A DNA stretch of 64,000 bases. Origin: Bradyrhizobium algeriense (GTDB taxonomy: Bacteria; Pseudomonadota; Alphaproteobacteria; Rhizobiales; Xanthobacteraceae). The translations under genes were made by a program, and so were the position numbers. The notes below the pieces were generated by a model. That model ran no database searches and had not been told where the DNA came from. It saw only the letters and a list, made by a program, of their open reading frames with translations. Shown in pieces: positions 28,317 to 37,131 of this stretch. Positions within the stretch are counted from its first letter, which is position 1, and every line of letters begins with the position of its first letter. Location: contig NZ_JAZHRV010000001.1 in NCBI RefSeq assembly GCF_036924595.1, positions 5,394,001 to 5,458,000 on the forward strand, read 5' to 3'.

Positions 28317-28871
28317 CTAGATATTCTTCAAGCTCGCATACAGCGCCAGTCCAAACAGCGCCACCGCGCCCAACAGGAAGCCGAGCACGAACATGCCGAA
28401 GCCGCGGCGGCGCGGCTTTTTTTCCACGGCCGGCTCAGCCGCCTTCGTTACCATCATCGCATGTTCGCGCTCGATCATGCGGCGCGCGACATAGCCGGTG
28501 ACGGCATCGACGATGACGGGAACGTCATGCGACTCGGCGATCACGATGCGGCCGAAGCGCGTGTCCTGCACGAAGCGGTAGATGCGCTTGTCGCGCCCCA
28601 TCACCACATGCGCCACCACATCGATCCACAGCCGCGGCGTCTCGCCCTGGCTGACGCCGCGATCGAACAGGTCGATCTGCTCGGGCACCTCGGCAAACAG
28701 CGGATCGAGCGCCTCGTTCAGGATCTCGAGCCGGGCGACTTCGGCATCGCGCAGTTCGACCACGACGCCGGTGCGATCGGCAGCCTCGATGCGGGCCATG
28801 CGGAGCGCATCGCGCAGCCGCGTCGGTCTCATGTCGCGGGCTTCGTTGCCGGTGTTTTGCGCGTTTGACAT
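28317..28871 (-). CDS. Conserved hypothetical protein with C-terminal membrane anchor
   Basis: 184 aa. Mainly alpha/beta with no motif I recognise (VVVELRDAEVARLEILNEAL; DKRIYRFVQDTRFGRIVIAES), then a basic stretch KKPRRRG and one C-terminal membrane helix (about 158-180), giving a tail-anchored topology. Starts upstream of and is 6 bases from the GRDP-like gene on the same strand, so probably co-transcribed with it. Confidence 0.75.
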   Translation of the reverse strand: MSNAQNTGNEARDMRPTRLRDALRMARIEAADRTGVVVELRDAEVARLEILNEALDPLFAEVPEQIDLFDRGVSQGETPRLWIDVVAHVVMGRDKRIYRFVQDTRFGRIVIAESHDVPVIVDAVTGYVARRMIEREHAMMVTKAAEPAVEKKPRRRGFGMFVLGFLLGAVALFGLALYASLKNI

Positions 28872-29022
28872 CGGTTGCCGCCTTTATCCTGAGGAAGTAA
28901 GCCCGGTTAACCTATCAGTAACTATGTTGCGCGCAATGGCTGTTTGTTTGCAATAGCTTAGCGGTCCACCGGGTTCTGAGTGTGCGGCGGGAACCTCTCC
29001 GCGGTGCCCTGGAATACGCAAA

Positions 29023-29052
29023 CGGCCCCACCCGGTTTTCCGGATGGGGCCG
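29023..29052 (-). terminator. Rho-independent terminator after the DUF4170 gene
   Basis: 13-bp stem with one mismatch (CGGCCCCACCCGG against CCGGATGGGGCCG) around a four-base loop, followed on the minus strand by TTT. It would end the aceA-DUF4170 transcript. Confidence 0.75.
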
Positions 29053-29097
29053 CTTGTCCTTGGGCCGTTTCCCTAGATCTTGTTGGCAGCAGGCGCT

Positions 29098-29307
29098 TTA
29101 GGCCGAGACGCGCGACGGCTCTTCCACGATGGAGAAGCGTACGCCGGCCTTGTGGCGGTTCTCCTCCGAAACGACGCGCCAGGCGTCCTCGGCTTCCTTG
29201 CGGGTCTTGAACGGACCCTGAACCTGGGCCGAGCCTTCCACGAGCTTGTGGAAGTTCATCGAGCCGAACTCACCGCCGATCACCCAGAAATTGCTGCCTT
29301 TGGTCAT
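29098..29307 (-). CDS. DUF4170 family small protein
   Basis: 69 aa; FWVIGGEFGSMNFHKLVEG and GPFKTRKEAEDAWRVVSEENRHKAGVRFSIVEE are the family blocks. Only 19 bases downstream of aceA on the same strand, so co-expressed with isocitrate lyase. Function unknown. Confidence 0.85.
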   Translation of the reverse strand: MTKGSNFWVIGGEFGSMNFHKLVEGSAQVQGPFKTRKEAEDAWRVVSEENRHKAGVRFSIVEEPSRVSA

Positions 29308-29326
29308 TGTCAGTCTCCTTCCAGCG

Positions 29327-30964
29327 TTAGTCGAACTGGTTCATCGTGTTGTGGGCGCCGCCCGCCTTCAGGGCCGCCTCGCCGGCGAAATATCCCTTGT
29401 GATCATCGCCAATGTCGGAGCCGGCCATGTTCTGATGCTTTGCACAGGCGATGCTCTGCCGGATTTCCTGGCGTTGAACGTTCTTCACGTACCCGAGCAT
29501 ACCCTGTTCGCCGAAGTATTCCTTCGCGAGATTGTCGGTCGACAGAGCCGCCGTGTGATAGGTCGGCAGCGTGATCAGGTGGTGGAAGATGCCCGCGCGC
29601 TTGGCTGAATCGGCCTGGAAGGTGCGGATGCGCTCGTCGGCTTCGATCGCCAGCGGCGTGCCGTCGTATTCCGCCTTCATCAGCTCGGCGCGATTGTACT
29701 TGCTGACATCCTTGCCGGCCTCCTTCATCGCATCGTAGACCTGCCAACGGAAGTTGAGCGTCCAGTTGAACGACGGCGAGTTGTTGTAAGCCAGCTTCGC
29801 GTTCGGGATCACCTCGCGAACACGGTCGACCATCTTGGCGATCTGCTCGATATGCGGCTTCTCGGTCTCGATCCACAGCAGGTCGGCGCCGTTCTGCAGC
29901 GAGGTGATGCAGTCAAGCACGCAGCGGTCCTCGCCGGTGCCGGCGCGGAATTGATAGAGGTTGCTGGCAAGCCGCTTCGGACGCATCATCTTGCCGTTCC
30001 GGTTGATGATGACGTCACCATTCCTGGCGTTGGCGGCCGTCACCTCTTCGCAATCCAGGAAGCTGTTGTACTGGTCACCGATGTCGCCCGGCTTGTGGCT
30101 CACGGCGATCTGCTGCGTGAGACCGGCGCCGAGCGAGTCGGTGCGGGTCACGATGATGCCGTCTTCGACGCCGAGTTCGAGGAAGGCGTGGCGGCAGGCA
30201 CGAATTTTCGCCAGGAACACTTCGTGCGGCACAGTCACCTTGCCGTCCTGATGGCCGCACTGCTTTTCGTCGGAGACCTGATTTTCGATCTGCAGGGCGC
30301 ACGCACCTGCTTCGATCATCTTCTTTGCGAGCAGATAGGTTGCCTCCGCATTGCCGAAGCCGGCATCGATATCGGCGATCACGGGCACGACATGGGTCTG
30401 GAAGGTGTCGATTTTTTCGATCAGCGCCTTTTCCTTCGCCTTGTCGCCTGCCTTGCGGGCCGCGTCGAGGCCACGGAAAATGTCGTTGAGCTCACGGGAG
30501 TCCGCCTGACGCAGGAAGGTGTAGAGCTCTTCAATCAGCGCCGGCACAGACGTTTTCTCGTGCATCGACTGATCGGGAAGCGGTCCGAACTCGGAGCGCA
30601 GTGCTGCGATCATCCAGCCGGAGAGGTACAGATAGCAGCGATCGGTCGTGCCGAAATGCTTCTTCACCGAAATCAGCTTCTGCTGGGCGATGAAGCCGTG
30701 CCAGCAGCCGAGCGACTGGGTGTATTTTGTGGTGTCCGCATCATAGGCGGCCATATCGCTGCGCATCAGCGCCGCGGTGTACCGGGCGACGTCCAGGCCG
30801 GTCTTGAAGCGGTTCTGCAGACGCATGCGCGCCACGGCTTCGGCGGTGACGCCATCCCAGGTCGGCTTGGTCTTGAGGAGCGCCTCAGCAGCGCCAATCT
30901 CGCTCAGATAGGAAGCCGGTCCCTGGATAGCCGGATCACTGATCCCACGTGGCTGGTAGTTCAT
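29327..30964 (-). CDS. aceA: Isocitrate lyase
   Basis: 545 aa, the long isocitrate lyase type. Cleaves isocitrate to glyoxylate and succinate in the glyoxylate shunt for growth on C2 or fatty-acid carbon. Catalytic loop SDEKQCGHQDGK with Cys236; metal-binding VIADIDAGFGNAEATY at about 195-210; SPSFNW near 400. Divergent from an ScfR/RamB-type regulator, which in other bacteria controls this gene. Confidence 0.96.
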   Translation of the reverse strand: MNYQPRGISDPAIQGPASYLSEIGAAEALLKTKPTWDGVTAEAVARMRLQNRFKTGLDVARYTAALMRSDMAAYDADTTKYTQSLGCWHGFIAQQKLISVKKHFGTTDRCYLYLSGWMIAALRSEFGPLPDQSMHEKTSVPALIEELYTFLRQADSRELNDIFRGLDAARKAGDKAKEKALIEKIDTFQTHVVPVIADIDAGFGNAEATYLLAKKMIEAGACALQIENQVSDEKQCGHQDGKVTVPHEVFLAKIRACRHAFLELGVEDGIIVTRTDSLGAGLTQQIAVSHKPGDIGDQYNSFLDCEEVTAANARNGDVIINRNGKMMRPKRLASNLYQFRAGTGEDRCVLDCITSLQNGADLLWIETEKPHIEQIAKMVDRVREVIPNAKLAYNNSPSFNWTLNFRWQVYDAMKEAGKDVSKYNRAELMKAEYDGTPLAIEADERIRTFQADSAKRAGIFHHLITLPTYHTAALSTDNLAKEYFGEQGMLGYVKNVQRQEIRQSIACAKHQNMAGSDIGDDHKGYFAGEAALKAGGAHNTMNQFD

Positions 30965-31144
30965 GTGCGTAATCCTTTCGGTGACGACAGATCTGCAGCG
31001 CTTGTCTTCGCCGCTTCTCTAATCGACATTCTTGACAGTGCATTGCGAAACGTTCCGAGAGCTAAACGCTAAACTTCCCAATTCGTATAGATAGCTTGCT
31101 TTTGAATGGTGATGTCATGTAACATATGAACTTGTCATAGATGT

Positions 31145-31167
31145 CACTTTGTAAATTTTGTCACAAA
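31145..31167. promoter_or_regulatory. Candidate operator between aceA and the ScfR-type regulator
   Basis: CACTTTGTAAA (31145-31155) differs by one base from the RamB box reported in Corynebacterium (A/C-A-A/C-TTTGCAAA). Next to it is a perfect 11-bp palindrome TTTGTCACAAA (31157-31167), 19-29 bases before the regulator ATG. Suggests autoregulation and control of aceA. Confidence 0.5.
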
Positions 31168-31185
31168 TAGGTCAGGGAATCTGCC

Positions 31186-32631
31186 ATGGCCACCGACTCC
31201 GGAAAGAAGCTTTTCGTCGGCCCCCGTTTCCGGCGCATACGCCAGCAGCTTGGGCTGTCGCAGACCCAGATCGCCGAGGGGCTGGGCATTTCTCCGAGCT
31301 ATATCAACCTGATAGAGCGCAACCAGCGGCCGGTGACGGCGCAGATCCTGCTCCGGCTGGCGGAGACCTATGACCTCGATCTGCGCGATCTCGCCACCGC
31401 CGACGAGGACCGGTTCTTTGCCGAACTGAACGAGATCTTCTCCGATCCGCTGTTCCGCCAGATCGACCTGCCGAAGCAGGAACTGCGCGACCTGGCCGAA
31501 TTGTGCCCCGGTGTGACGCATTCCCTGCAGCGCCTGTATGCCGCCTATACCGAGGCCCGCCGCGGCGAGACGCTGGTCGCAGCGCAGATGGCCGACCGCG
31601 ACGAGGGCACCCGCTTCGAGGCCAACCCGATCGAGCGCGTCCGCGACCTGATCGAGGCCAACCGCAATTATTTTCCGGAACTCGAACAGGCCGCGGAAAA
31701 CCTGCGCGACGAACTCAACGCTTCCGCCGAGGAACTGTTCGCCGCGCTTTCGGCGCGGCTGCGCGAAAAGCACTCGATCGTTACCCGCATCATGCCGGTT
31801 GACGTGATGCGCGAGACGCTGCGGCGGTTCGACCGCCATCGCCGGCAATTGCTGATCTCCGAACTGGTCGATGGCTCGGGCCGTGCGTTCCAGCTTGCGC
31901 TGCAGATTGGCCTGGCCGAATGCGGCGCGGCCATCGACGCCATCGTCAACCGCGCCGGCCCGCTCGACGACACACCGCGCAGGCTCTATCGCATTACGCT
32001 GGCGAATTACTTCGCCGCCGCCGTGATGATGCCCTACCAGCCGTTCCACGCCGCGGCGGAAAACCTGAACTACGACGTCCATGTGCTGGCGCAGCGTTTC
32101 AATGCCGGCTTCGAGCAAGTGTGCCATCGCCTGACCACGCTGCAGCGGCCGAACGCGCGCGGCGTGCCGTTCTTCCTGTTGCGCGTCGACAATGCCGGCA
32201 ATGTCTCGAAACGGTTTTCTTCCGGCACGTTTCCGTTCTCGAAATTCGGCGGCACCTGCCCGCTGTGGAACGTGCATTCGACCTTCGACACGCCGGACCG
32301 CCTGCTCAAGCAGGTGATCGAACTGCCCGACGGCACGCGCTATTTTTCGATCGCGCAAATGGTGCGCCGTCCCGTGGCGCCGCACCCGCAACCGCAGCCG
32401 CGCTTTGCGATTGGTCTCGGTTGCGAAATCCGCCATGCGGCCAAACTCGTCTATGCCGCCGGGATGGATCTGGAGAAGGCCGAGGGCACGCCGATCGGCG
32501 TCAACTGCCGGCTCTGCGAACGCGAAAACTGCAGCCAGCGCGCCGAGCCGCCGATCACGCGGACGCTGATTTTGGACGAGAATACGCGGCGGGTGTCGTC
32601 GTTCGCGTTCTCGAATGCGCGGGAGTTGTGA
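31186..32631 (+). CDS. ScfR/RamB-type transcriptional regulator (XRE HTH, IrrE-like domain, DUF2083)
   Basis: 481 aa. N-terminal XRE helix-turn-helix (about 8-65: RFRRIRQQLGLSQTQIAEGLG... YINLIERNQRPVTAQ), central IrrE-like peptidase-fold region without a HEXXH motif (LANYFAAAVMMPYQPFHAAAE), and C-terminal DUF2083 with conserved cysteines (INGTCPLW; GLGCEIRHA; NCRLCERENCSQRAEPP). Family members sense acyl-CoA and regulate glyoxylate and short-chain-fatty-acid genes. Divergent from aceA, which supports that role. Confidence 0.9.
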   Translation: MATDSGKKLFVGPRFRRIRQQLGLSQTQIAEGLGISPSYINLIERNQRPVTAQILLRLAETYDLDLRDLATADEDRFFAELNEIFSDPLFRQIDLPKQELRDLAELCPGVTHSLQRLYAAYTEARRGETLVAAQMADRDEGTRFEANPIERVRDLIEANRNYFPELEQAAENLRDELNASAEELFAALSARLREKHSIVTRIMPVDVMRETLRRFDRHRRQLLISELVDGSGRAFQLALQIGLAECGAAIDAIVNRAGPLDDTPRRLYRITLANYFAAAVMMPYQPFHAAAENLNYDVHVLAQRFNAGFEQVCHRLTTLQRPNARGVPFFLLRVDNAGNVSKRFSSGTFPFSKFGGTCPLWNVHSTFDTPDRLLKQVIELPDGTRYFSIAQMVRRPVAPHPQPQPRFAIGLGCEIRHAAKLVYAAGMDLEKAEGTPIGVNCRLCERENCSQRAEPPITRTLILDENTRRVSSFAFSNAREL

Positions 32632-32659
32632 GGGCCTGTCTCTTTCCCCACGTCGTCCC

Positions 32660-32669
32660 TGCGAACGCA
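32660..32669. repeat. 10-bp target-site duplication, left copy
   Basis: TGCGAACGCA directly before the IS left end. An identical copy lies at 34158-34167 right after the other end. Confidence 0.88.
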
Positions 32670-34157
32670 CTAGGGTTTCTACACGTCTGGCGCGACAGAT
32701 TGACTCGGTGGGTCATGATGTTATCCCGCGTTTGCGGTTTGTATGATTCTGTTTCTGACGCTTTGATTCGAAGGAGCGTCGGAGATGGAGCACGAGCCGG
32801 ATTTGTCACTGGGTGAGTTTGGCGACGTTCGCCTCGATAAAAGGGGGCGGCGTTTGTGCAGGCTATGCTTTGCACGCGCAGTGTCTGCTTGCGCCGGATG
32901 GCGCAGGGTGACTGGGCCGCGTACATGGCGTACTGGCGGTTCGTGAACAATCCGCAAGTCACGACCGATCGACTGATTGAAGGCTGGAGCAGGCAGACGG
33001 CGACCGTGGTCGGCGGGCGTCATGTGCTGGCGATCCAGGACACCAGCGAGGTCAAGTTTCAGACGCGGCAGGGATGTCGGCGTGGACTGGGCAAAGTCGG
33101 CAAAGGCAATGCCCGCGGCGTGTTGCTGCATGCCATGATAGCGGTCGATGCCGACAGCGGGGCCTGTCTCGGTCTCACCGGCGGCAAGGTGTGGACGCGC
33201 AGGGGCAAAGTTAAGACCCCTCACGACGAGCGGGAGTTGGCCAACAAGGAGTCGGCGCGCTGGGTTACGACGGCTGAGCAGGGCTGCGAGGTTCTGGCTG
33301 CGGCGCGCATGATCACCGTCATCAATGACCGTGAAGGGGAGTTCTTTGCGCACTGGGCGCTGACGCCCGGCGACAACGTCCACCTGCTGACGCGGGCTAT
33401 GCATGATCATGCGCTGGCCGACGGCGGAACCCTTTATCAAGCGGTGGAGCGAGTTCGCTTCTGCGACAAGGCGGTGATCGATCTGCCGCAGCGGATGGAT
33501 CGCCACGGTCGCCAAGCCCATCTCTCGCTGCGCTTTGGAACCGTCGTGCTTAAGCGGCCGGCGCGACCCGGCGTGAAGGAACTGCCTGAAGGCGTCAAAG
33601 TCAGCTTCGTGGAAGTCGTCGAGTTGCACCCCCCGAAGGGGGCTGAGCCCGTTCATTGGCTGCTCTTGACCACTCATTCGATCGCCAATGCGGCCGATGC
33701 TTGGCGGATCGTCTCCTGGTACAAGCAGCGCTGGATCATCGAACAGCTCTTTCGCTCGTTGAAGAACCAGGGCTTGCGAATCGAGGACAGTCAGCTCGAA
33801 AGCGCCGAGGCCCTGATCAAGCTCGTGACGATCGCTACTAAAGCGGCATGTATCGTCATTCAACTCGTTCAGGCCCGCAATGGTGGCGAACAATTGTCGG
33901 TCAAATGCGCCTTCACCCCCGAAGAAATCGAAGCACTTGCCGCCATCAACAAAACCATGAAAGGCAGGACCGAGCTTCAGAAGAACCCGCATCGCCCCCA
34001 CACGCTTCAGTGGGCGGCATGGATCATCGCCAAGCTCGGCGGATGGACCGGCTACGCCTCGCATCGGCCACCCGGACCAATCACATTTCACAACGGAATG
34101 GCTCGCTTCCAAATCATCGTCGCTGCCAGAGCCATCGAAAATGTGTAGAAACGCTAG
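32670..34157 (+). mobile_element. IS4-type insertion sequence (1488 bp)
   Basis: Terminal inverted repeats CTAGGGTTTCTACAC (32670-32684) and GTGTAGAAACGCTAG (34143-34157), 14 of 15 matching, flanked by the 10-bp direct repeat TGCGAACGCA. A single transposase gene fills the element; its stop codon lies inside the right inverted repeat. Without the IS the flanks join to GTCCCTGCGAACGCAGGGAC, a perfect hairpin, so the element inserted in the tip of an older palindromic repeat. Confidence 0.92.
32785..34148 (+). pseudogene. IS4 family transposase with frameshift near the 5' end
   Basis: The reading frame starting at ATG 32785 (Shine-Dalgarno AAGGAG at 32771-32776) gives MEHEPDLSLGEFGDVRLDK, the N-terminal Tn5/IS4 DNA-binding segment, then runs to a TGA near 32942. 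The rest (ARMQ... ending 34148) continues in the -1 frame: CLRRMAQGDWAAYMAYWRFVNN, the DDE parts AIQDTSEVKF (first Asp), VINDREGEF (second Asp) and the YREK-like WYKQRWIIEQLFRSLKNQGLRIED. The switch falls at or near the run AAAAGGGGG (32839-32847). Either a disabling indel or slippage expression; no copy is available for comparison. Confidence 0.8.
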
Positions 34158-34167
34158 TGCGAACGCA
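34158..34167. repeat. 10-bp target-site duplication, right copy
   Basis: TGCGAACGCA directly after the IS right inverted repeat, identical to 32660-32669. Confidence 0.88.
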
Positions 34168-34700
34168 GGGACCCATACGCCGCGGCCATTATTGTTGAAA
34201 AACGACCGAACGATGAGCGAGCAAAATTCTGCTCCCGCCGCGCTCTCCTCGGAGACGAATTCGTCTTGCCTCCGTCGCCGGCGAATTGACGGCTCGCATC
34301 GCCCGGTTGGGCTTTGCAAACCTCCGCCGACTTGACACCAGCCACGGGTGCCAGGACCACACGGTTTTGCCGTACGCAACTGCGCCGTTCGTCTGGCGCG
34401 CGCCGATCGCTCACGGGAAACCCGCCCTGCGATCCGCATCGCGCGTCCGGCGCTTTCGCATCCACCGCAGCCCGGCCCAACGGGCCGCTGGGTGGGTTAG
34501 CGGCAGCGTAAGCCACCAAACTAGAAAGCACGCGGCGGATGATGCTGTCGCCAGTCCGGCATGCGACCTGCGCCACCTCTGCACGAAATTTTCGGCGCGA
34601 AGATGAAGGACTGTTCATCAGCATTACATCGCGGGTCGGTCCATCGGGAAAAACCGGAACATCGCTGCATCCAGGGCGTTGCATTTCGTCCAACGACACG
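34168..34700. other. Non-coding stretch downstream of the IS
   Basis: About 530 bases without a supportable gene. The first bases are the right arm of the hairpin repeat that the IS split (CAGGGAC...). The remainder contains several short inverted segments (for example CACCAGCCACGGGTG near 34337) and looks like degenerate intergenic repeat DNA; short open frames in it lack ribosome sites and plausible composition. Confidence 0.5.
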
Positions 34701-34712
34701 AAGGAGAGGACA

Positions 34713-34940
34713 ATGCTGAAACCACTGATTGCGGCGACCGCCGCCCTGCTGGTCGCAACCTCGGCGTTTGCGCAGAGCGACAAGATGAAATCCTCGGATT
34801 CCTCTGAGTACTCGTCAGCACAGAAGAAGATGCAGAAGACGTCGGAACAGAAGATGAAGAAGAGCAAGGCTTCGACCGCGAAGGGGGCACCGGAAAGCGC
34901 ACCCGGCACGACCACCGGATCGGGTGCGAAGAAGTACTAA
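34713..34940 (+). CDS. Small secreted Lys/Ser-rich protein
   Basis: 75 aa with a signal peptide (MLKPLIAATAALLVATSAFAQ, cut after AFA) and a mature part of only about 55 residues, rich in Lys, Ser, Thr and Met (SDKMKSSDSSEYSSAQKKMQ). Strong Shine-Dalgarno AAGGAGAGG at 34701-34709. Followed by a clear terminator, so monocistronic. No family recognised; probably an unstructured periplasmic protein. Confidence 0.8.
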   Translation: MLKPLIAATAALLVATSAFAQSDKMKSSDSSEYSSAQKKMQKTSEQKMKKSKASTAKGAPESAPGTTTGSGAKKY

Positions 34941-34952
34941 TTCTCCAACAGC

Positions 34953-34980
34953 ACGGCCCGGCATCGATACCGGGCCGTTT
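34953..34980 (+). terminator. Rho-independent terminator
   Basis: 9-bp perfect stem ACGGCCCGG (34953-34961) with CCGGGCCGT (34970-34978), then TTT; 12 bases after the small secreted protein gene. Confidence 0.82.
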
Positions 34981-35223
34981 CGCGTGCACGTGTCCGCAGG
35001 TTCGATCTTTCGACAGGTCTCCAGCGTCATTGGCGCAGTGCGATGCATCAAGATACCTCTCTCACCGGAAAGCCGCTGTGTCCCGCTGGTGACGATCACA
35101 TTTAAAACGTGGGTATTCCGCAATTTTGCGATGGAACGGCCAAGCCGATTCGCTAGTTTGAAAGCAAGCGATTCCCAGAACTCGCGGATGGATGCAGGCC
35201 CGATGTTGCGACGCGTTAAGCTG

Positions 35224-35478
35224 ATGAACCCGTTCGAAATCGTCCAGGACCGGGTCCCTCAGGACCGGCCGCAGCCGATCGAGCGGAAGGCCATGAACCG
35301 GGCTGCCCGTTCCACGCCGGTCTGCGCCGCCTGCGGTTCCGACGACATCATCTGCCACGCCACGGCGCAGTGGAGCAACGAGGCGCAGGAATGGCAGCTC
35401 GCCAATACCTTCAACCAGCCGGCGCACTGCAATACCTGTCAGCACGACGGCAACCTGGTGTGGCTGACGCTGAACTGA
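35224..35478 (+). CDS. Small zinc-ribbon-like protein
   Basis: 84 aa from ATG 35224, or 61 aa from ATG 35293. Two CXXC pairs, CAACGSDD and CNTCQHDG, about 35 residues apart, suggest a zinc ribbon. Between them is an acidic/aromatic stretch (AQWSNEAQEWQLANTF). No clear partner gene; function unknown. Confidence 0.65.
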   Translation: MNPFEIVQDRVPQDRPQPIERKAMNRAARSTPVCAACGSDDIICHATAQWSNEAQEWQLANTFNQPAHCNTCQHDGNLVWLTLN

Positions 35479-35509
35479 ACTCGGCAACGCCGGCGGGGTA
35501 GCGCCTGGA

Positions 35510-35631
35510 GTAGCCCGCATGGAACGAAGCGAAATCCGGGGACTATCTCCGCGGAGCGACCTGCCCCGGATTTGCGCGGAGCCTGTCATCGGGCGCGCAT
35601 TCGCGCGACCCGTTGGCTCCATCCGGGCTAC
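35510..35631. repeat. Palindromic intergenic repeat
   Basis: Left end GTAGCCCGCATGGA pairs with TCCATCCGGGCTAC at the right end. The inner 44 bases (35576-35619) are the same as 45531-45574 except for one base. Confidence 0.8.
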
Positions 35632-35643
35632 GGTTCGTCCACA

Positions 35644-36057
35644 TCAGATCTCCGCATACACTTCCAGCAGGTTTCCATCGGGATCCCTGAAGAACAGCGT
35701 GCGATGGCCGAAGGACTGGTTCGTCGGCGGTTCGAGCAGATCGACACCGTGCCGCACCAGCTCGTCGGCGCAGCGGTCGACGTCGGGCGCCTCGACCTTG
35801 AACGCGAGCTGCAGCGAAGCGCTGCCGGCGGGCGTCGGCGCATCCTCCGCCGTCCGGCCCGGCCGCGACAGCGCGAGCGTATTGCCGCCGATCTGATATT
35901 CGATCCATCCCGCCGACAGCTCGCGCGTCAGCGGAAAGCGCAGGACGCCCTCATAGAAGCGGCGCATCGCCGCCATGTCGCGCACGAAGATGACGGTGTA
36001 GTCGACGGCGCGGATTGATTGGAAGGGTGAGGTGGACGGAGGATTTTGGTTATTCAC
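35644..36057 (-). CDS. VOC-family (glyoxalase/bleomycin-resistance type) protein
   Basis: 137 aa. Two beta-alpha-beta-beta-beta units: DYTVIFVRDMAAMRRFYEGVLRFPL and the C-terminal FGHRTLFFRDPDGNLLEVYAEI, with the metal-ligand Glu in the last motif. Enzyme or binding role cannot be decided. Stands alone between two repeats. Confidence 0.88.
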   Translation of the reverse strand: MNNQNPPSTSPFQSIRAVDYTVIFVRDMAAMRRFYEGVLRFPLTRELSAGWIEYQIGGNTLALSRPGRTAEDAPTPAGSASLQLAFKVEAPDVDRCADELVRHGVDLLEPPTNQSFGHRTLFFRDPDGNLLEVYAEI

Positions 36058-36162
36058 GGTTGCTCCTCCACTTGGCCCGCTATCAACGACGCGCTTATCA
36101 CAACGCTAATCGTACACAAAAAAGGCTGCCCCTGAAAACAGAGTGTTGCGCCGTGGATTTGC

Positions 36163-36360
36163 CTGAAGGTACGTCTCTTCGGCCTGATCTTTGGCTGGCT
36201 GTTCGGTTGGCCGCTAGCCGTCTTCCGCCGCTGGATCGATCGCCAGCCGGATCGCGACCCTTCGCAGACTTCATCGCTGGAGAAATTTGGGCGGCTTATG
36301 CTCGGGGTCACCTTGACGCTCTGCGTCTTGATCCCGCTGGGTTGGCGGATCTTCAAGTGA
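36163..36360 (+). pseudogene. Short hydrophobic ORF without a normal start codon
   Basis: An open frame of 65 codons to a TGA at 36358. It reads as a natural small membrane protein: RLFGLIFGWLFGWPLAVFRRW, a polar middle (DRQPDRDPSQTSSLEKFG), then a second membrane helix (LMLGVTLTLCVLIPLGW) and RIFK. In frame there is no ATG, GTG or TTG upstream before a TGA; only CTG (36163) or ATT could start it. Either a gene that lost its start or a CTG-initiated protein. Confidence 0.45.
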
Positions 36361-36377
36361 ACAGAATGGCAGCCTGC

Positions 36378-36938
36378 CTACGAACCACTCCAAACCTGCT
36401 CCTCGGTCCATCCCAGCTCCGCGAACTCCGCAGCCCGCAACGGCGCCTCACCCGCCGAGAAAAACTCGTCGAGCTGCGGCGGGCTCACCGACGTGCCGCT
36501 GAGCATCGCGTGGGCCTGACCGCGGTGGTGCACCTGGTGCTGAAACAGATGCAGAAGCAAGCGGTCCATCCGCTCGCGCTGGATGGAGGTGCCGCGATGC
36601 ACGGAGACGATGCGCTGCAATCCGGCGCTGTCGAGCGCTTCGACGACTTTGAGCAAGCGCCCGTCGACTGTGGCCTGCGCTTGCTTTAGCGCGGCAACGG
36701 TTGCGCAAGGCTCCTGGTCCGCCCAGGCGGCCGGGCCGAGCGTGCCGCCTTCCATCGCGTCGACGTAAAAGTGGTCGATGATCAGGATGTGGTTGAGCGT
36801 GGCGCGCAGGCTTGGGAAGAAGCCGGTGCGCTTCGCGGTGAATTCATCCGACGACAGCCCGAGACAGGCGGTGAGCAGCCGGTGGTTTGCCCAGGCGTTG
36901 TTGTACGCCATGGTGCGGTAGGGAAGCAGGTCATTCAT
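36378..36938 (-). CDS. DinB-family (DUF664-like) protein
   Basis: 186 aa four-helix-bundle protein. Metal-site histidines: LNHILIIDHFYVDAM (about 49) and LFQHQVHHRGQAHAML (about 130-145), the DinB pattern. The ATG at 36938 is chosen because the upstream frame (to 37097) runs into repeat-like DNA. Possible thiol-dependent S-transferase activity as in other DinB-like enzymes; no direct evidence. Confidence 0.86.
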   Translation of the reverse strand: MNDLLPYRTMAYNNAWANHRLLTACLGLSSDEFTAKRTGFFPSLRATLNHILIIDHFYVDAMEGGTLGPAAWADQEPCATVAALKQAQATVDGRLLKVVEALDSAGLQRIVSVHRGTSIQRERMDRLLLHLFQHQVHHRGQAHAMLSGTSVSPPQLDEFFSAGEAPLRAAEFAELGWTEEQVWSGS

Positions 36939-37131
36939 TGGCGTTGTCAGCCAGTAGCCCGCATGAGCGCAGCGATATGCGGGAAACGATGATGAAGGTC
37001 CCGGATATCGCTCCGCTCCTCCGGGCTGCTTGACCTCCAGACCGAGGCCTTCGGGATATTTGTTCACGCAACATAACAGTATCTTAAACGAGCACAACTA
37101 AACGTAGTTCTTATAGTTCAAGGAGCTTGCC

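Noticed and set aside
32721..34439. Minus-strand open frame of 572 codons
   Set aside because: Antisense to the IS4 transposase and crosses the IS end and both flanks.
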